From the NCBI GenBank assembly GCA_023055505.1, contig JALIRH010000063.1:1939501-2003500 (forward strand): 64,000 nucleotides of DNA, read 5' to 3'. Positions 25,530 through 36,205 of this stretch are shown piece after piece. The stretch is from Callipepla californica brunnescens. Taxonomy: Eukaryota > Chordata > Aves > Galliformes > Odontophoridae. The notes below the pieces were generated by a model. It worked only from the letters and a program-made list of their open reading frames with translations, ran no database searches and was not told where the DNA came from. Made by a program: the position numbers and the translations under genes. The first letter of the stretch is position 1, and each line of letters starts with the position of its first letter.

Positions 25530-25668
25530 ATTCATCCTCAGTTTGCAGATGAGTAGCTGATGTATGCAGGAACTAAATGTCTCCCCTAACATCATGCAGT
25601 AAATCTGTGAACAAGCTGAGAACTTAACTCAGGCTTCCACTGTCCCAGCCGAGTACTGTCTTCCTTCT
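25530..25668 (-). mobile_element. MIR-like SINE remnant
   Basis: Reverse-orientation MIR layout: 'tcagtttgcagatgagtag', 'taacatcatgcagtaaatct', 'gtgaacaagctgagaactta' and 'actcaggcttccactgtccc'. These correspond to the cagatggggaaactgag, gtcacacagcaa, gcagagctgggaat and acccaggtctcctgactcc blocks. It is well diverged but the order is right along about 140 bases. Confidence 0.6.
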
Positions 25669-26051
25669 GTTTACCACCTGCAACTTGTTATTTTACCTTC
25701 TTGATACAGCTACCTTCCTCTAGGTTAGAAACTGCCAGAGATCTTTCTTTTATTACAAGCCATGTTATGGGAAGGGCAAAGTGCGAGTGTGAGTGAGAAG
25801 TTTAACAGCAGCCATTTCTTTGTCACATGGGCAATGGTACACCAGTTGCTCTCTGGCAAGGTGTTAACCACACTGCCTGCCACAATCTTGGAATCTGTGC
25901 AGATCTATCCATTGGCTTAATCAGGTGCTTAGCAAAGCTTTTATTAGGCTGCCTGAAGTGCTTAACCTAGAACATACCCACATAGGATTGAATATATGAG
26001 CATGTGAGTAGTTTAACACACTTAAAATACTTCATTTTGAGACGGTTGGAG

Positions 26052-26150
26052 GGAGAACTGAGTGACAGAGACTAGGCGACTTGTCCTAGAGAGCACAAAG
26101 CATCAGTGGTAAAGGAGAGAGCTGGGGGTTCATACCTTCAGCATGCATCA
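26052..26150 (-). mobile_element. MIR-like SINE remnant
   Basis: The blocks 'gagaactgagtgacagagac', 'gcgacttgtcctagag' and 'gtaaaggagagagctggggg' follow the reversed MIR order (an aaactgaggcacagag block, a gacttgcccaaggtcac block, a gtggcagagctggg block). Only the CORE side is evident. Confidence 0.5.
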
Positions 26151-29100
26151 TTCCCCAGCCTGCCTGTCTGCCTCCTCCAACAGCTCTGCTTTGCTGGGGG
26201 GTTGCTCAGAGACAGCAGAACAGACAGTTATACACAGATGGAGGAAGGGCCAACCTGCACACAGCCACACTTGGGTATGTTCTGTGGGATGTTTATAACC
26301 TGGTACAACCTAGACAGCCTGTTCTTCTGGAATCTTGCAGCAGTGTTATCTTCACCACTATCAAGGTTTTTCTGCAGATATGTAGATCCTGTGGCACTGC
26401 TTTTTGTCCTGAGGATGGGTTAGCCACCCTTCCAAGCCTGGCAGTTCCTCAGCCTGCATGCTCAGCAGTGAATCATTTCCTTTGGTTGCTGAAGAGATGT
26501 CAGTTTTTACAGACTGGCTGATATACGGCTATGACCCATTTGACAATTTACTGCATAGTTCCGCCTTTTGTGCCATGTAGATGTGACTTGTCATGTATGT
26601 TATGTGCTCATTTTCCTGTGGCACTGATTGTGACAACTTGAGGACTGTTACCAAGATCTGGGGACAGCCCAAAGGGTAATCACATCCAGGACTGGGCCTG
26701 AAGTGCTCCTCTTTGGGAGTCAGAAAGGAAAAGCAAGCTGGAAGTCTTTCATAGTGAAGGAAATATTCTGACAAAATCTATCACAATGATGGCTTTTCAT
26801 GATGGGCATTTTAACATCACAAAACAGGTTACAAGTAGATCTCTGTTCTCTTGGACACTTCAAAGCTCTGAAGACACTGTATCCCACTAATTGTGGAGAG
26901 GCATCACAAATGAAGCTCTATCCTTCTGCTACAGAAGCTTGGTGTCCAAACTGTACAGCACCTCTTAGCACAGTTCAGTTTTATCCAGTGAGGAGGTTAT
27001 TGTACCGTAACCTGGCACTGGTATTTGCTCTGAGGTGGTAATGTATGGTACACAGTTCCATTCTGTTTTCTCTTTGTGACACTCTAAAGCAATTGATAGC
27101 TTTTTTGACATAGGTCTTGTGATTAGATCACTGTGCTGGTTATTTGCAGAGGTAACATGCTGTTGATGTTGATTACTAGTGCTGCTTACAGTGACTGTAT
27201 CCCTTTCAACTGTAAATCCCAGATGACCTGGAAAACAGGTTGGATCATACCAAGACTGAGAGGGAAAAGGTGCAATATGGGAAATTGGAGGTGATAATGT
27301 AGGATTAGTCATATGCCAGAGTGATTCTGTGTTGTGTCGAATAGAAACCAAATCAGATCTGTAGAGGGTGATCTATTACTGGGTAGATGTCTTACAGCTA
27401 AGAAATAAATCATCTGTAATCATTCTTATAGCAGCTTATACACAGGTATGCTCTGAATATTTATATCTGCCTACTTAGATTCACACTGTGGTTTTGATCA
27501 GGTGGCTCATTTCTTCGTCTTTCTACTCCTAAACTCTTCTGTCTTTCTCCTGTGTACTGCAAAACAGATGTTATGTTTCACTTAGTTTCATATCAGTTCT
27601 GGGTAAAGCTGTACTTGAATGTGTATTGTTTCTAAAGTAAGTCTTCAGAAGTGCTGTGGTCTGAAAGCAAGGATATTCAACTGATGTTCTTTGGTTTTTG
27701 CACTTCCTGAGCGTCACTACTGACTGCATATAGTGCACTGACAACTCATGAGAAGGAGGGGCTCCCAGAGTCTATGCTATAAGGAGAAAGGACTGGAGAC
27801 CATCTACCATCGACAAGCAAAAAATAAGTGCACCTTGACCCTGCTCATGAGAAGTCAGCAAGAATAGCATATACTCTTGGACCTTCCATATGAATTGAGT
27901 CAGAGTTGCTAAGGGAAGTAACATCTCTGAATGTAACAGATTGGTCCCTTCATCTGACTGTACTTCAGGTCACAAACTCCATGGACCCAATCAGAGTCAG
28001 TTTTACAGTTTCTTATGTTTTCTACCATCTCTTGGTCTCAAAAGAATTCCAAAGAAGAGGAGCAGAAGCCAGGATCTAAATTATGGTCTTTGTGCCAGTA
28101 TTAATTGAACCCAGAGGGATGGATTCTGGTGTGGTTTGGCAAGGTAAATCAGAAATAACTCTCTTGCAATAAAAGGAGTCAGACTAAATCATGCCCTTGA
28201 AGCCAAGTACAAATGGAACCAGCAGAGATTTTCTGCTAGCAGCAGGCAGTGAGTGCAGGATGATAATGCCCAGCAACAAGCCTGTTTTGGATGCCTTATG
28301 AATGTACCTGGAGAAGAATCAAGATACCAACCTCCATGGTTTCATTCTGGTTCTTTCCATAGAAGGAAGCTGAAGGTAAGCAAGGAAAGCTGCAACTTCG
28401 AACAAGTAAAACAGAGCTGTAACAACTGGAGAACCCCAGTTCCTCCTGAGATCTGTGAGTTATTCATTGAAATTCAATTAAGCAGGCTTTGGGTTCAGTC
28501 TGTTGGCAGTGAACCCAATCTGATCCAGGCTCAGGCAGCTACCTGTCACATGGCCGTGGCCATGACATGGTATCTCGCTGTGCCTTGGCTTATCCGGGTC
28601 CAAAACAGGGATTTACACTGGCCAAGTGAGAACAGCATGTAACAGCCCCTCATAGTTCATAGTGTTTCTAAGACACCTATTGCCAGGAAGTGCGCAGGTC
28701 TATTGACATGAATGGGAGTGCTGCCATGGAAGACACAGAATCAGAGCTTTAGGGGTCAGCATATTTTGGCAAATTGTAATCCGAAGAGGGGACTGGTTTT
28801 TGCGTGATAATTCCTCGGACCTATCTCTGAAGCTTTGTCACAAGATGAAATGCAGCTTTATAATGCACAGCTGGAAATACCTTATCCCCTTACAGGTTTT
28901 TTCTCTTGCCTGATATTTCCTGCAACATCATGTGCTATACTGTATAGTAAATCTCTCCTCCATCAGAAGGACAGATACAAAACAGAAAGTAATTTATTAT
29001 TCTGTCCTATTATGCCTGTTTTCATAGAAACTAATTATTCTGCATTGTTGTATTAGATACTTTAAGAAAGATTACATTTTCTTACTTTCAGCTGATAAAA

Positions 29101-30310
29101 AAATTAAATCCATCAGTTTTCCTAAACACATTAGAGTAAAGACAGAATTTCTGGTTCTAATTATTAATCAGTCGGATTTGAGGACACAGAATATTTGACT
29201 TAAGCTCAATATATTCACGAACAATGTCCCAATATCACATTTTGTATTGAAACAATTTTTCACTTTATTAAAATCTTTAGGAGAGGAACCCAAGCTGCAG
29301 CTCTCACTCAAGGTCGTGAGAGCTTAATGCAGCCTCGTCGGTGTAACAAAGCTTAAACATTATCTTCAACTTTACAGGCACTATAGGCATCTTCTTCCCT
29401 CCCCTTCAAGCCCCACGTTATGTCTTTGTGTTGTAGGAATGAGATAAGGGAGTGGGGAGACATCCATCATGCCTGGAGCCAGGGTGGGAATATTCCTATG
29501 GACACCGGGGGGACACGGGGCTGAGTCAAGGCAGGTCCTGGAAGTTTTAATAGAGCTTTCTCTGATAAATTTGCACACTTTTATTCTTGAATTCAGCCAT
29601 GACTTGGAAACTTCTACCTAAACACCTAAACCGTCTGCATGACAGGAGCGGGCAAAGTAGAGCATGGATCCAAATATATTCCTGAATCTGATGTACTGGC
29701 AAGAGGAAGCAGGGTTACCATAACCACCTCAGCACGTTCTGATGGGGTGCGGTGGAGCGGCTGCGGTGTGAGACAGCTCCCCTGGACTGGTGGGGCCCTC
29801 CCACCAGGATTTTGCTTGCAGGATTGCAAAGTTCTGCATCGCATTTCTGCATAGCTAGAAGGACACAGCACTTAGCACTTACTGCTGTATTTCTCCTTCA
29901 TGCAATAGCAGTGCGTTAGATTTGTTGTTGCCTTTTGCTGCATAAGCAACTCTTGTACTGAGAAAAGGGGGAAAGAACAGCTGAATTTTATCTTTGTTAA
30001 AGCCGTTGCTCTGGGTTTTTGGGGGGTTGGTTTTCTTCTTTGTTTTTGAAGAGTAAGATTTTGTTGATAGGGTAAAACTGGAAGACATGGTGATTTCAGG
30101 AAAATTAGAAATAACTTAGATGTTTTCCAGTCCTCATTCTGGACTGTGGTTCTGCAGGAAGACAAAGTATATTTGACTTTCCAAGGCAGACCAGACACGG
30201 GATTTAATCTAAGTCAGAAGGAGTTCTAGGTACTCCAGTTTAGTGGTAGATGATAGACCACCTCCTCACTAAGGAATCATTACGCTTTTAAAACATCTGT
30301 CCCTCCAGAG

Positions 30311-30314
<4 letters not shown>

Positions 30315-30345
<31 letters not shown>
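30315..30345 (+). repeat. (TG)n microsatellite
   Basis: About fifteen uninterrupted TG units. Alternating purine-pyrimidine tracts of this kind can adopt Z-DNA under supercoiling and are usually length-polymorphic between individuals. The short valine-cysteine open frame through it is an artefact of the repeat. Confidence 0.95.
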
Positions 30346-30346
<1 letters not shown>

Positions 30347-32649
30347 TTTTATCACAGGAAAGAGAATTTCAATAGCATTCAGCAAGGAAGTAGACCAGAG
30401 AAGAGAGAATCCGCCCTTGGCTTGCTCTTGGGGCTTAGCTTTAAGTCAGTGGGTGAGCACTGTCAGAAAGGCTCATGTCATTGCTGTAGCATTCCCCAGG
30501 GACCCAAGGATGCTTAACATGAGTCAGCCCTTCCATAGGCTGTGGAACAACACTCCATTTAATGTGCACTTTCTCCTGAAAATGTACTCCTCCTGCCAGA
30601 CACACCATTGAAGTTAGGAAGGATCTCGTCTCTCAGGTCTCAGATTCTAATTAACCGTGCCATGTTTGTGAACATCACTTGTGCAAACAATTGTGGTACA
30701 GGCAGTGGCAGCGTAAGGTAGGTACATGATTTGCAGACACCCGCATCAAATATTTGAATAAACTCACGATAACGTCACATCGAGTTTCCATAAAAATGTA
30801 CTACACACACGGTCGTGGGAGTGCTTCCTGAAGCTGGGCTCTCAGTGTCCCATGAGTGACAGTACAAAGATCTTGTCTTCTCCCTGAGGTAGGACGAGCC
30901 TTGTAATTCATTGTGTTACGCTCGTGTTCAGAAACACATTTCCGTCTATAATAAGCGTAAAAAAAAAACCCACCTCGTGTCCCTTCAGGGCCCCCCCTGC
31001 AGGAGCCCACTGTCAATGTGAAACGCAGGGCATCAAGATTAATGGCAGAGTAATGCACACAGGATGTCGTTTCCATTTTAATTCTAATCAGCATTTAGCA
31101 CAGCAAGTGTCACTTTCATACAGCCCATGGAAGCTGACACTTTGTCACGGCTGTCACGCGCAGGGGGCTGTGGGTAACAGTCCCAGAGCCGGGGCCTTGC
31201 TCTGTTATTTTCTACCGGTAAAATAGCACATTGCAGCAAATTAACTTTCATTTCGGTGTCACATGCTCTTCTCTAGCTGCTTTCTTAGCGCTGCTGACTC
31301 TGCAAGCTTCAGTGAGTAAGTGCTGGCGGTGGGGGGTGGTCGCAGCTCCCTCAGCTTGCCAGTGGCACGGAGATGTGTGTCACGGGCACGCCAGGGAAGG
31401 GAGCGGAAGAAGCTGGGATGGAGCTGAGACATGTTTACTACCTCTCCATCTCCACATTTGTGCAAAATATTTTGCTGTTTCTCCTTTTCCTTTCTCGGCA
31501 TCTCAGTGACTCAGAAACGCGCTGTGAAGCAGCTAGACGCTGTGCCCTGTTGTTTTATCTCCTCAGCCTGCGCCAGGCTCCTCCAGGAGCTGTGTCTGGG
31601 ATGCACTCATCCCACTGAGCCTTCTTAGGCTGAACCCACCTGTCTGCTGTTTCTTTAAAACCAAAGGCCAGGTGGCACGCGTCTGTGTGACTTGCTTGGC
31701 CTCCCCGTGATGCTGCAGCCATCAAACCCACATTTCCTCGCACAGTCCCTTTGAAGATGTGCTGCTCAGCCGCAGGGCTGTGACTTGCTATAGAGCTCAA
31801 GCTTTTCACTGAAGTCTCCAAGCGGAGAGAGGATAAAGTGTTAGCTGATTTTGGGGTGCACAGTGGAATGGGGCTCTGCTTTCCAAAACCTCTGCTGAAA
31901 TCCCCCATCTCAGCCCCATCTTCACTTGGGGTGAAGACTTCTTGCAGCACTGTTTTTCTGGGTCCTCCTGTCCTTCAGCAGTCAGGACTTGTGCTTATTC
32001 TCATGACTACAAGCAATTGCAGAGGAGAGAGATGATTGTATTTCTCATTTTTTCCCCTTTCTTCAGGCTCCCAGTCTTGACTAACTGTTCTTCTAAAAAG
32101 AATAAATAGCCCTTGGGAACATGTGGACTGGAAACCAGGGTCTCACAGCAGTGAAATGTGCCTGGGTAGCTTATATATGCTTCCTTGAAAATCCTTGTCT
32201 TGACTGCTGTTCTTCAGGGCAGATAATGATTTTATCTGCAGATGTCACCCCTAGAATGTTCACAAATTGTGTTGGGTGAATTTTCAAAATAATCCCACAA
32301 GCTCATTTAGCTCTGCAAAATACTCGACCTTGGTTTGTCATTTTATGCTTTCACTGAGGAAAGAGAAGGTGCAGCCACCTATCTCTTAGCAGGATTGCCA
32401 GGATGGGGGAAAGGCTCCACCATGTTCTTTCTTCTATATCCCTGTAAGACTTCATCAGATTTACACTGGGTCTGCTTCAGCAGAATCAACACACCTTGTA
32501 CTTGCTTGTTCTCAATCAGAAGCCTGAGCCATAGCACTAAGTCCTGATGAGTCCCCATCATGATATACACATGACTGCTGGTGATGTACCAATGCCTGCC
32601 CCTCTTTCAGATGGTTTATGGGATGATTCAGCCTGGTTCCATGACAAAT

Positions 32650-32697
32650 GGGGTGGGGAGAGTGGGAAAGGGGAAGGGGAAAAGGGATAGGGCAGGG
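32650..32697 (+). other. G-run-rich tract
   Basis: At least eight runs of three or more G are separated by short A/T/G spacers, compatible with alternative quadruplexes on the plus strand. It sits at the left edge of the LTR described at 32.64-33.13 kb, so it may simply be part of that element. Confidence 0.75.
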
Positions 32698-32830
32698 AGA
32701 TGGGCCTAAAAACAAAACAGCAGCAATGACCTGAGGAGGAAAGCTAATTGACTAAATAAGATATCAGAATGCAAAAGAACACAATATAATACAATATAAT
32801 TGTAATTGAAGCTAATAAATCAAATAAAAT

Positions 32831-32844
32831 GAGAGAGAGAGAGT
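32831..32844 (+). repeat. (GA)n short repeat
   Basis: Six to seven GA units inside the LTR-like element. It is probably part of the family consensus, because the repeat is flanked on both sides by LTR-like blocks. Confidence 0.8.
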
Positions 32845-33404
32845 GTTCAAAAACCAAAAGCCTTATTCTAACTCTGTAAGCAAGATGGCAGGGAGCATAT
32901 GCTGATGGGTCAAGCTGAGGAGGGAAAAGAGAGGGAGCTTGTGGCTTGCCAACAGTTTTATCTTTCCCTCCGAACAGAAAACAGAAAAATGCAGAGTAAC
33001 ACAAAGCACTCTGGGGTACATAGTTCTCCTGATCCATGGAACTGGAGCATTAACTCTTTAACTCCCAGTGCACTATATGATGTTATGATGTGGAATACTG
33101 ATAACAAAAATCGTAAAACCATGACACTCTTGTTATGCACCCCATGTGCATCCTGTGGTATTCACACGCACAGAAAAGGGCAGACAAATGCAGTGTCTGG
33201 TGTGTGGACAGACCGCATGATTCACCCTTTCTTTCTATTTTCTTATTCCAGAGGAGGCAGCCTAATCTTTCTGGTTAAAAAACAAAACTACAACAGAATC
33301 CTCTCCCGGACACAAAGCAGCATATCCAAGAGATTATTTTTTCCACTTTGTCGATGCTGTTGTAAAAAGCTTATCAACTGGATGTTTATGCTACACTTAG
33401 ATTA

Positions 33405-33490
33405 CAGGCAGTGTGTTTTAATGGATAGAACTTGCACTTAGGAGGCTTGAATTTTAACTCCATCTCTGCTACTGGCTTACCACATGCCCT
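33405..33490 (+). mobile_element. MIR-like SINE remnant (5' part)
   Basis: The blocks 'gcagtgtgttttaatggata', 'gaacttgcacttaggaggct' and 'ccatctctgctactggctta' follow the head-to-CORE order of MIR in plus orientation (an agtgg-tagagcactgg start, then an aggagacctgggttc block and a ctctgccactg block). It ends in an A-rich run. Confidence 0.5.
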
Positions 33491-33649
33491 TAAAAAAAAA
33501 AACATTGTGTGACTGCTTCCCTTTTATTATTCAGTTGTTAAGGTTATGCCTTTCTAGAGAAAAGCCTGATATTGTTATAGGTGCAAAGTCCAGTACACTG
33601 GGGCTGCCCCACTCTTCACTGCCCATCAGCTCTGCACCCAGCTCATGTC

Positions 33650-33709
33650 TGGGGGGATTGAAACTAGAAGATCTTTAAGGTCCCCTCCAACCTAAGCCAT
33701 TCTATGGTT
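33650..33709 (+). mobile_element. CR1 LINE, 3' end fragment
   Basis: GGGGGGATTGAAACTAGAAG is followed by 'atctttaaggtcccctccaa' and 'cctaagccattctatggtt', the 3' end of a CR1 subfamily using an ATTCTATG-type terminus. This differs from the copies at 14.4, 18.7 and 59.2 kb. Only about 60 bases remain. The region just upstream may be further diverged CR1 3' UTR. Confidence 0.8.
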
Positions 33710-35685
33710 CAAAGATATCACAGCTGACTTCTAGTGTATGGGAGGTTGTCCCACGCCTGAGGGCAGTTAGCAAGGAAGTTTTCCTGAAGGCTGTGACAGA
33801 ATTGTGTTGCTAGATAAAGATAAGACAATTCGAAGTAGTTATCTCCCTTGGCTTTCCTCCATTCTTCTGACACTGCTGCCCTCAAGGCATGGGTGCTTGA
33901 TGTACTTGTGAATCAGCTTCTGAGCCACTGCAGTATTCAGCCTAACTTGTTAAGGTAGAGTGACTGCAGCCAGGTGAGGATGGTAACCAGTATGGTACCC
34001 TGATTTAAATTTGTCACCAAAAGCTGTCATTTGGTGACTGAAGGAAGAGTTCCCAGAATGAACCTGTACCATATAGCGTCACGTCCATTTTTCTGATATT
34101 GAGTATTCCTTCTAGTACTGTCATTCTTCAAAGCCTTAGTGTCCAGGTCCAGCAGAACTGCATTATTGTGGCTATATTGGCATAGAACAGTTATCAACAA
34201 GCTTAGACATCACAAAATCTTGAAAAAAGAACACAAATTCACAACATGAGCTGAACAACCCTGTCCCGTGCCACTTCTAAGTCCAGACCTACCTGATATT
34301 CAGACCAACTTATGGAGATTTCTTGTTTGAGACAGATCTCAAAAAAGGGATTCCCTTTAGTGTGAATGAGGCTTTGTCAAAGTAACCTTTGGTTTCTGTG
34401 GCTTGTTTCAATGGCTGGCACATCAATGTCATCTGGTACAAAAATAAACAGTGCCTTTGTGTCCTGTATGTAGAGACCTAATTGAAAGATACAGAGATGA
34501 GTTTTAAGCTGAAGATGGAGTATTTTATATATGAGCATTCAGACTTTTTCTTGTTTTTCTTGACAAGGATAGAAGAGCACCGTCAAAGGCTTCTGAGAAG
34601 CATTTCTACAGCACACATCTATCTATCTTCTCTCTTTCTTTTACTCCTTTTCCCGCTATACGTGCCTGTCTACTATATATAGACTCATCGCTCTCATGAT
34701 TTATATTGCTACTTGACATCTTCAGTGGAAGTGCAGACTTGTAGCATGCACAGCTTGAGCTGTGTTTTAGAAAGACCAAATTTGCAAGCAAGGCTAGAGC
34801 AGAGGCTTCCACTCTTGTAGCTCTCCTAAACTCCCTGTCTCTCCTATATTTAAATATAGGCTGATGGGAATTTTAGATTGAGCAAACACTATTGGGACAG
34901 GTTTCTATCACCCCGTGCCACCCTACAACAGAGAAAAGGGTAGAGAGAAGAGAGATGAGTTTTCAAGGCTGAGGTATCCAAAGACATGGGTGCTGAGGCT
35001 GGCAGAAAGGAAGCCATGCTGATTTGGCTGGGACTATTTAGAACTCTGATGTACCTCACCAGAAGACTGCTGCTTGGCCAGTGTCCCAGGCCTTCATGTT
35101 AAAGCTCTCAGCTCCCTGCTTGGCCACTTCCCTTCTCAGAGACTCTTGTAAACAGGGAGAGCTGTCTATATATTGTGAGTTCAGAAAAAAATAAAATGAA
35201 AAGCAGGCAGAAGGACAACAGGAAAGGTGAAATGCAACCCGCAGGAAGGAGTGGAGCTTGCTTCCAGAGGGAGGCATAGATCGCAGGGATGGGACCAGGA
35301 AAGACTGTGGGGAGAGGAAAAGTAAAGAGTAAATAGGAGAGGGATGGAACCATGGAGGTGGAAGAGTAATGCAAAATTCGGAGGTATCCAGGACAAGTGT
35401 AGCAATGGCTGAAGCATTGTTAATAGGCAGGAGAAGAGTTTATGCTCACTTATATCATGGAAATTGGAAGCAATGTGCACAGCAATGCTGAAATAGCAAA
35501 ACAACATTGCTTCCCCACAGCAGGAAAGGAAAGGAACCGAGCAGCAGCCTCATCAGTATACCCCACACAAAACAACTGGTATAAAGCATCCTCCAGTTAG
35601 AACCATTCTAAAGAATCTGCAGAAGATATTTGTCAGCAATCTCTCCAGCTCTTACCGATCCCTATGGAAGAAAAAACCTAGCTGT

Positions 35686-35705
35686 AAAAACAAAAACAAA
35701 AAATA
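35686..35705 (+). repeat. (CAAAA)n-like simple repeat
   Basis: A short A-rich array with regularly spaced C residues. No retroelement body can be followed upstream. Confidence 0.7.
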
Positions 35706-36117
35706 ACCCCCAGCAGACATCACAGGACTGGGATCAAGAGATAACAGCAGAGAATTCCTCTCCTGCATGCAGGTTAATTAAATGACACAGATAACCTTGT
35801 GCATGCCCAGGGAAAGTGTGTTTTCTTTCTGAAATCATATCAATCATTTAATTATCCCTCTTCTCACACTGCCATTATCTAGAGCTAAAGGCTGCACAAT
35901 TATTTCTTGATTTAAATTTTTAAACTCACCTTTTTTTCTTTCAAAGTCTGAGTTATCACTCAGTTAAATATACTCCTATGGCTACACGTAGGCACTCCAG
36001 CCCAGGTCTAACCTCCCAGCTCATTTTTTCAAAGTTCTTGCATTCCATTTCTCATCGCATTATATGCTAACAACTTCTTAGTGGCGTATGCAGCAAATTA
36101 ATTGGTATTTGTCACGC

Positions 36118-36205
36118 ATGGCAAAGTAAGATGCTCAAAGTCATAGAGTAGGTCAGTGTCAGAGCCAGGGTTCATTCCCAAGCTAATGATCTTTTCTTAC
36201 TGCCT
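36118..36205 (-). mobile_element. MIR-like SINE remnant
   Basis: The blocks 'aagatgctcaaagtcataga' and 'gtcagtgtcagagccagggt', then 'ttcattcccaagctaatgat', follow the reversed MIR order (a cttgcccaaggtcacacag block, a cagtggcagagctgggat block, an acccaggtctcctgac block). Highly diverged. Confidence 0.5.

Larger units (their letters stand above)
25669..32639. other. Unassigned noncoding sequence
   Basis: Contains a MIR-like remnant (26.05 kb), a TG microsatellite (30.3 kb) and many short open frames. The most notable are a 128-codon minus frame at 26965-27351 and an 81-codon minus frame at 26529-26774, which could be relics of a decayed coding sequence but show no domain I can name. A 129-codon plus frame (28253-28642) and a 131-codon minus frame (31555-31950) are likewise unrecognised. 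The 30.66-31.6 kb interval has somewhat more CpG than its surroundings but is not a clear CpG island. Confidence 0.5.
32640..33126 (-). mobile_element. Avian ERV solo LTR (ERVL-like)
   Basis: Read in reverse, the element begins with TGTCATGGTTTTACGATTTT, a start shared by a group of avian ERV LTRs. It continues through blocks visible on the plus strand as 'tgatgttatgatgtggaat', 'tactgataacaaaaatcg', 'tctgtaagcaagatggcag', 'aataaatcaaataaaatgag' and 'gcagcaatgacctgagga'. A short GA repeat lies at 32831-32844 and a G-run-rich stretch at 32650-32697. The left boundary is uncertain and no target-site duplication was confirmed. No retroviral coding domain flanks it, so it is probably a solo LTR. 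A 180-codon plus frame (32899-33441) begins within it and is read as incidental. Confidence 0.6.

Noticed and set aside
28253..28642. 129-codon plus-strand frame
   Set aside because: No domain and no exon signals that I could support.
30701..30770. Possible DNA transposon end ('caggcagtggcagcgtaagg')
   Set aside because: No matching inverted terminal repeat or target-site duplication was found nearby.
31555..31950. 131-codon minus-strand frame
   Set aside because: No recognisable domain; three plus-strand frames cover much of the same sequence.
32899..33441. 180-codon plus-strand frame as a gene
   Set aside because: It starts inside an LTR-like element and runs into a MIR-like remnant; composition is that of noncoding sequence.
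34670..34684. TATATATAG string as a promoter TATA box
   Set aside because: No initiator, CpG enrichment or downstream exon; isolated TATA-like strings are common in AT-rich DNA.
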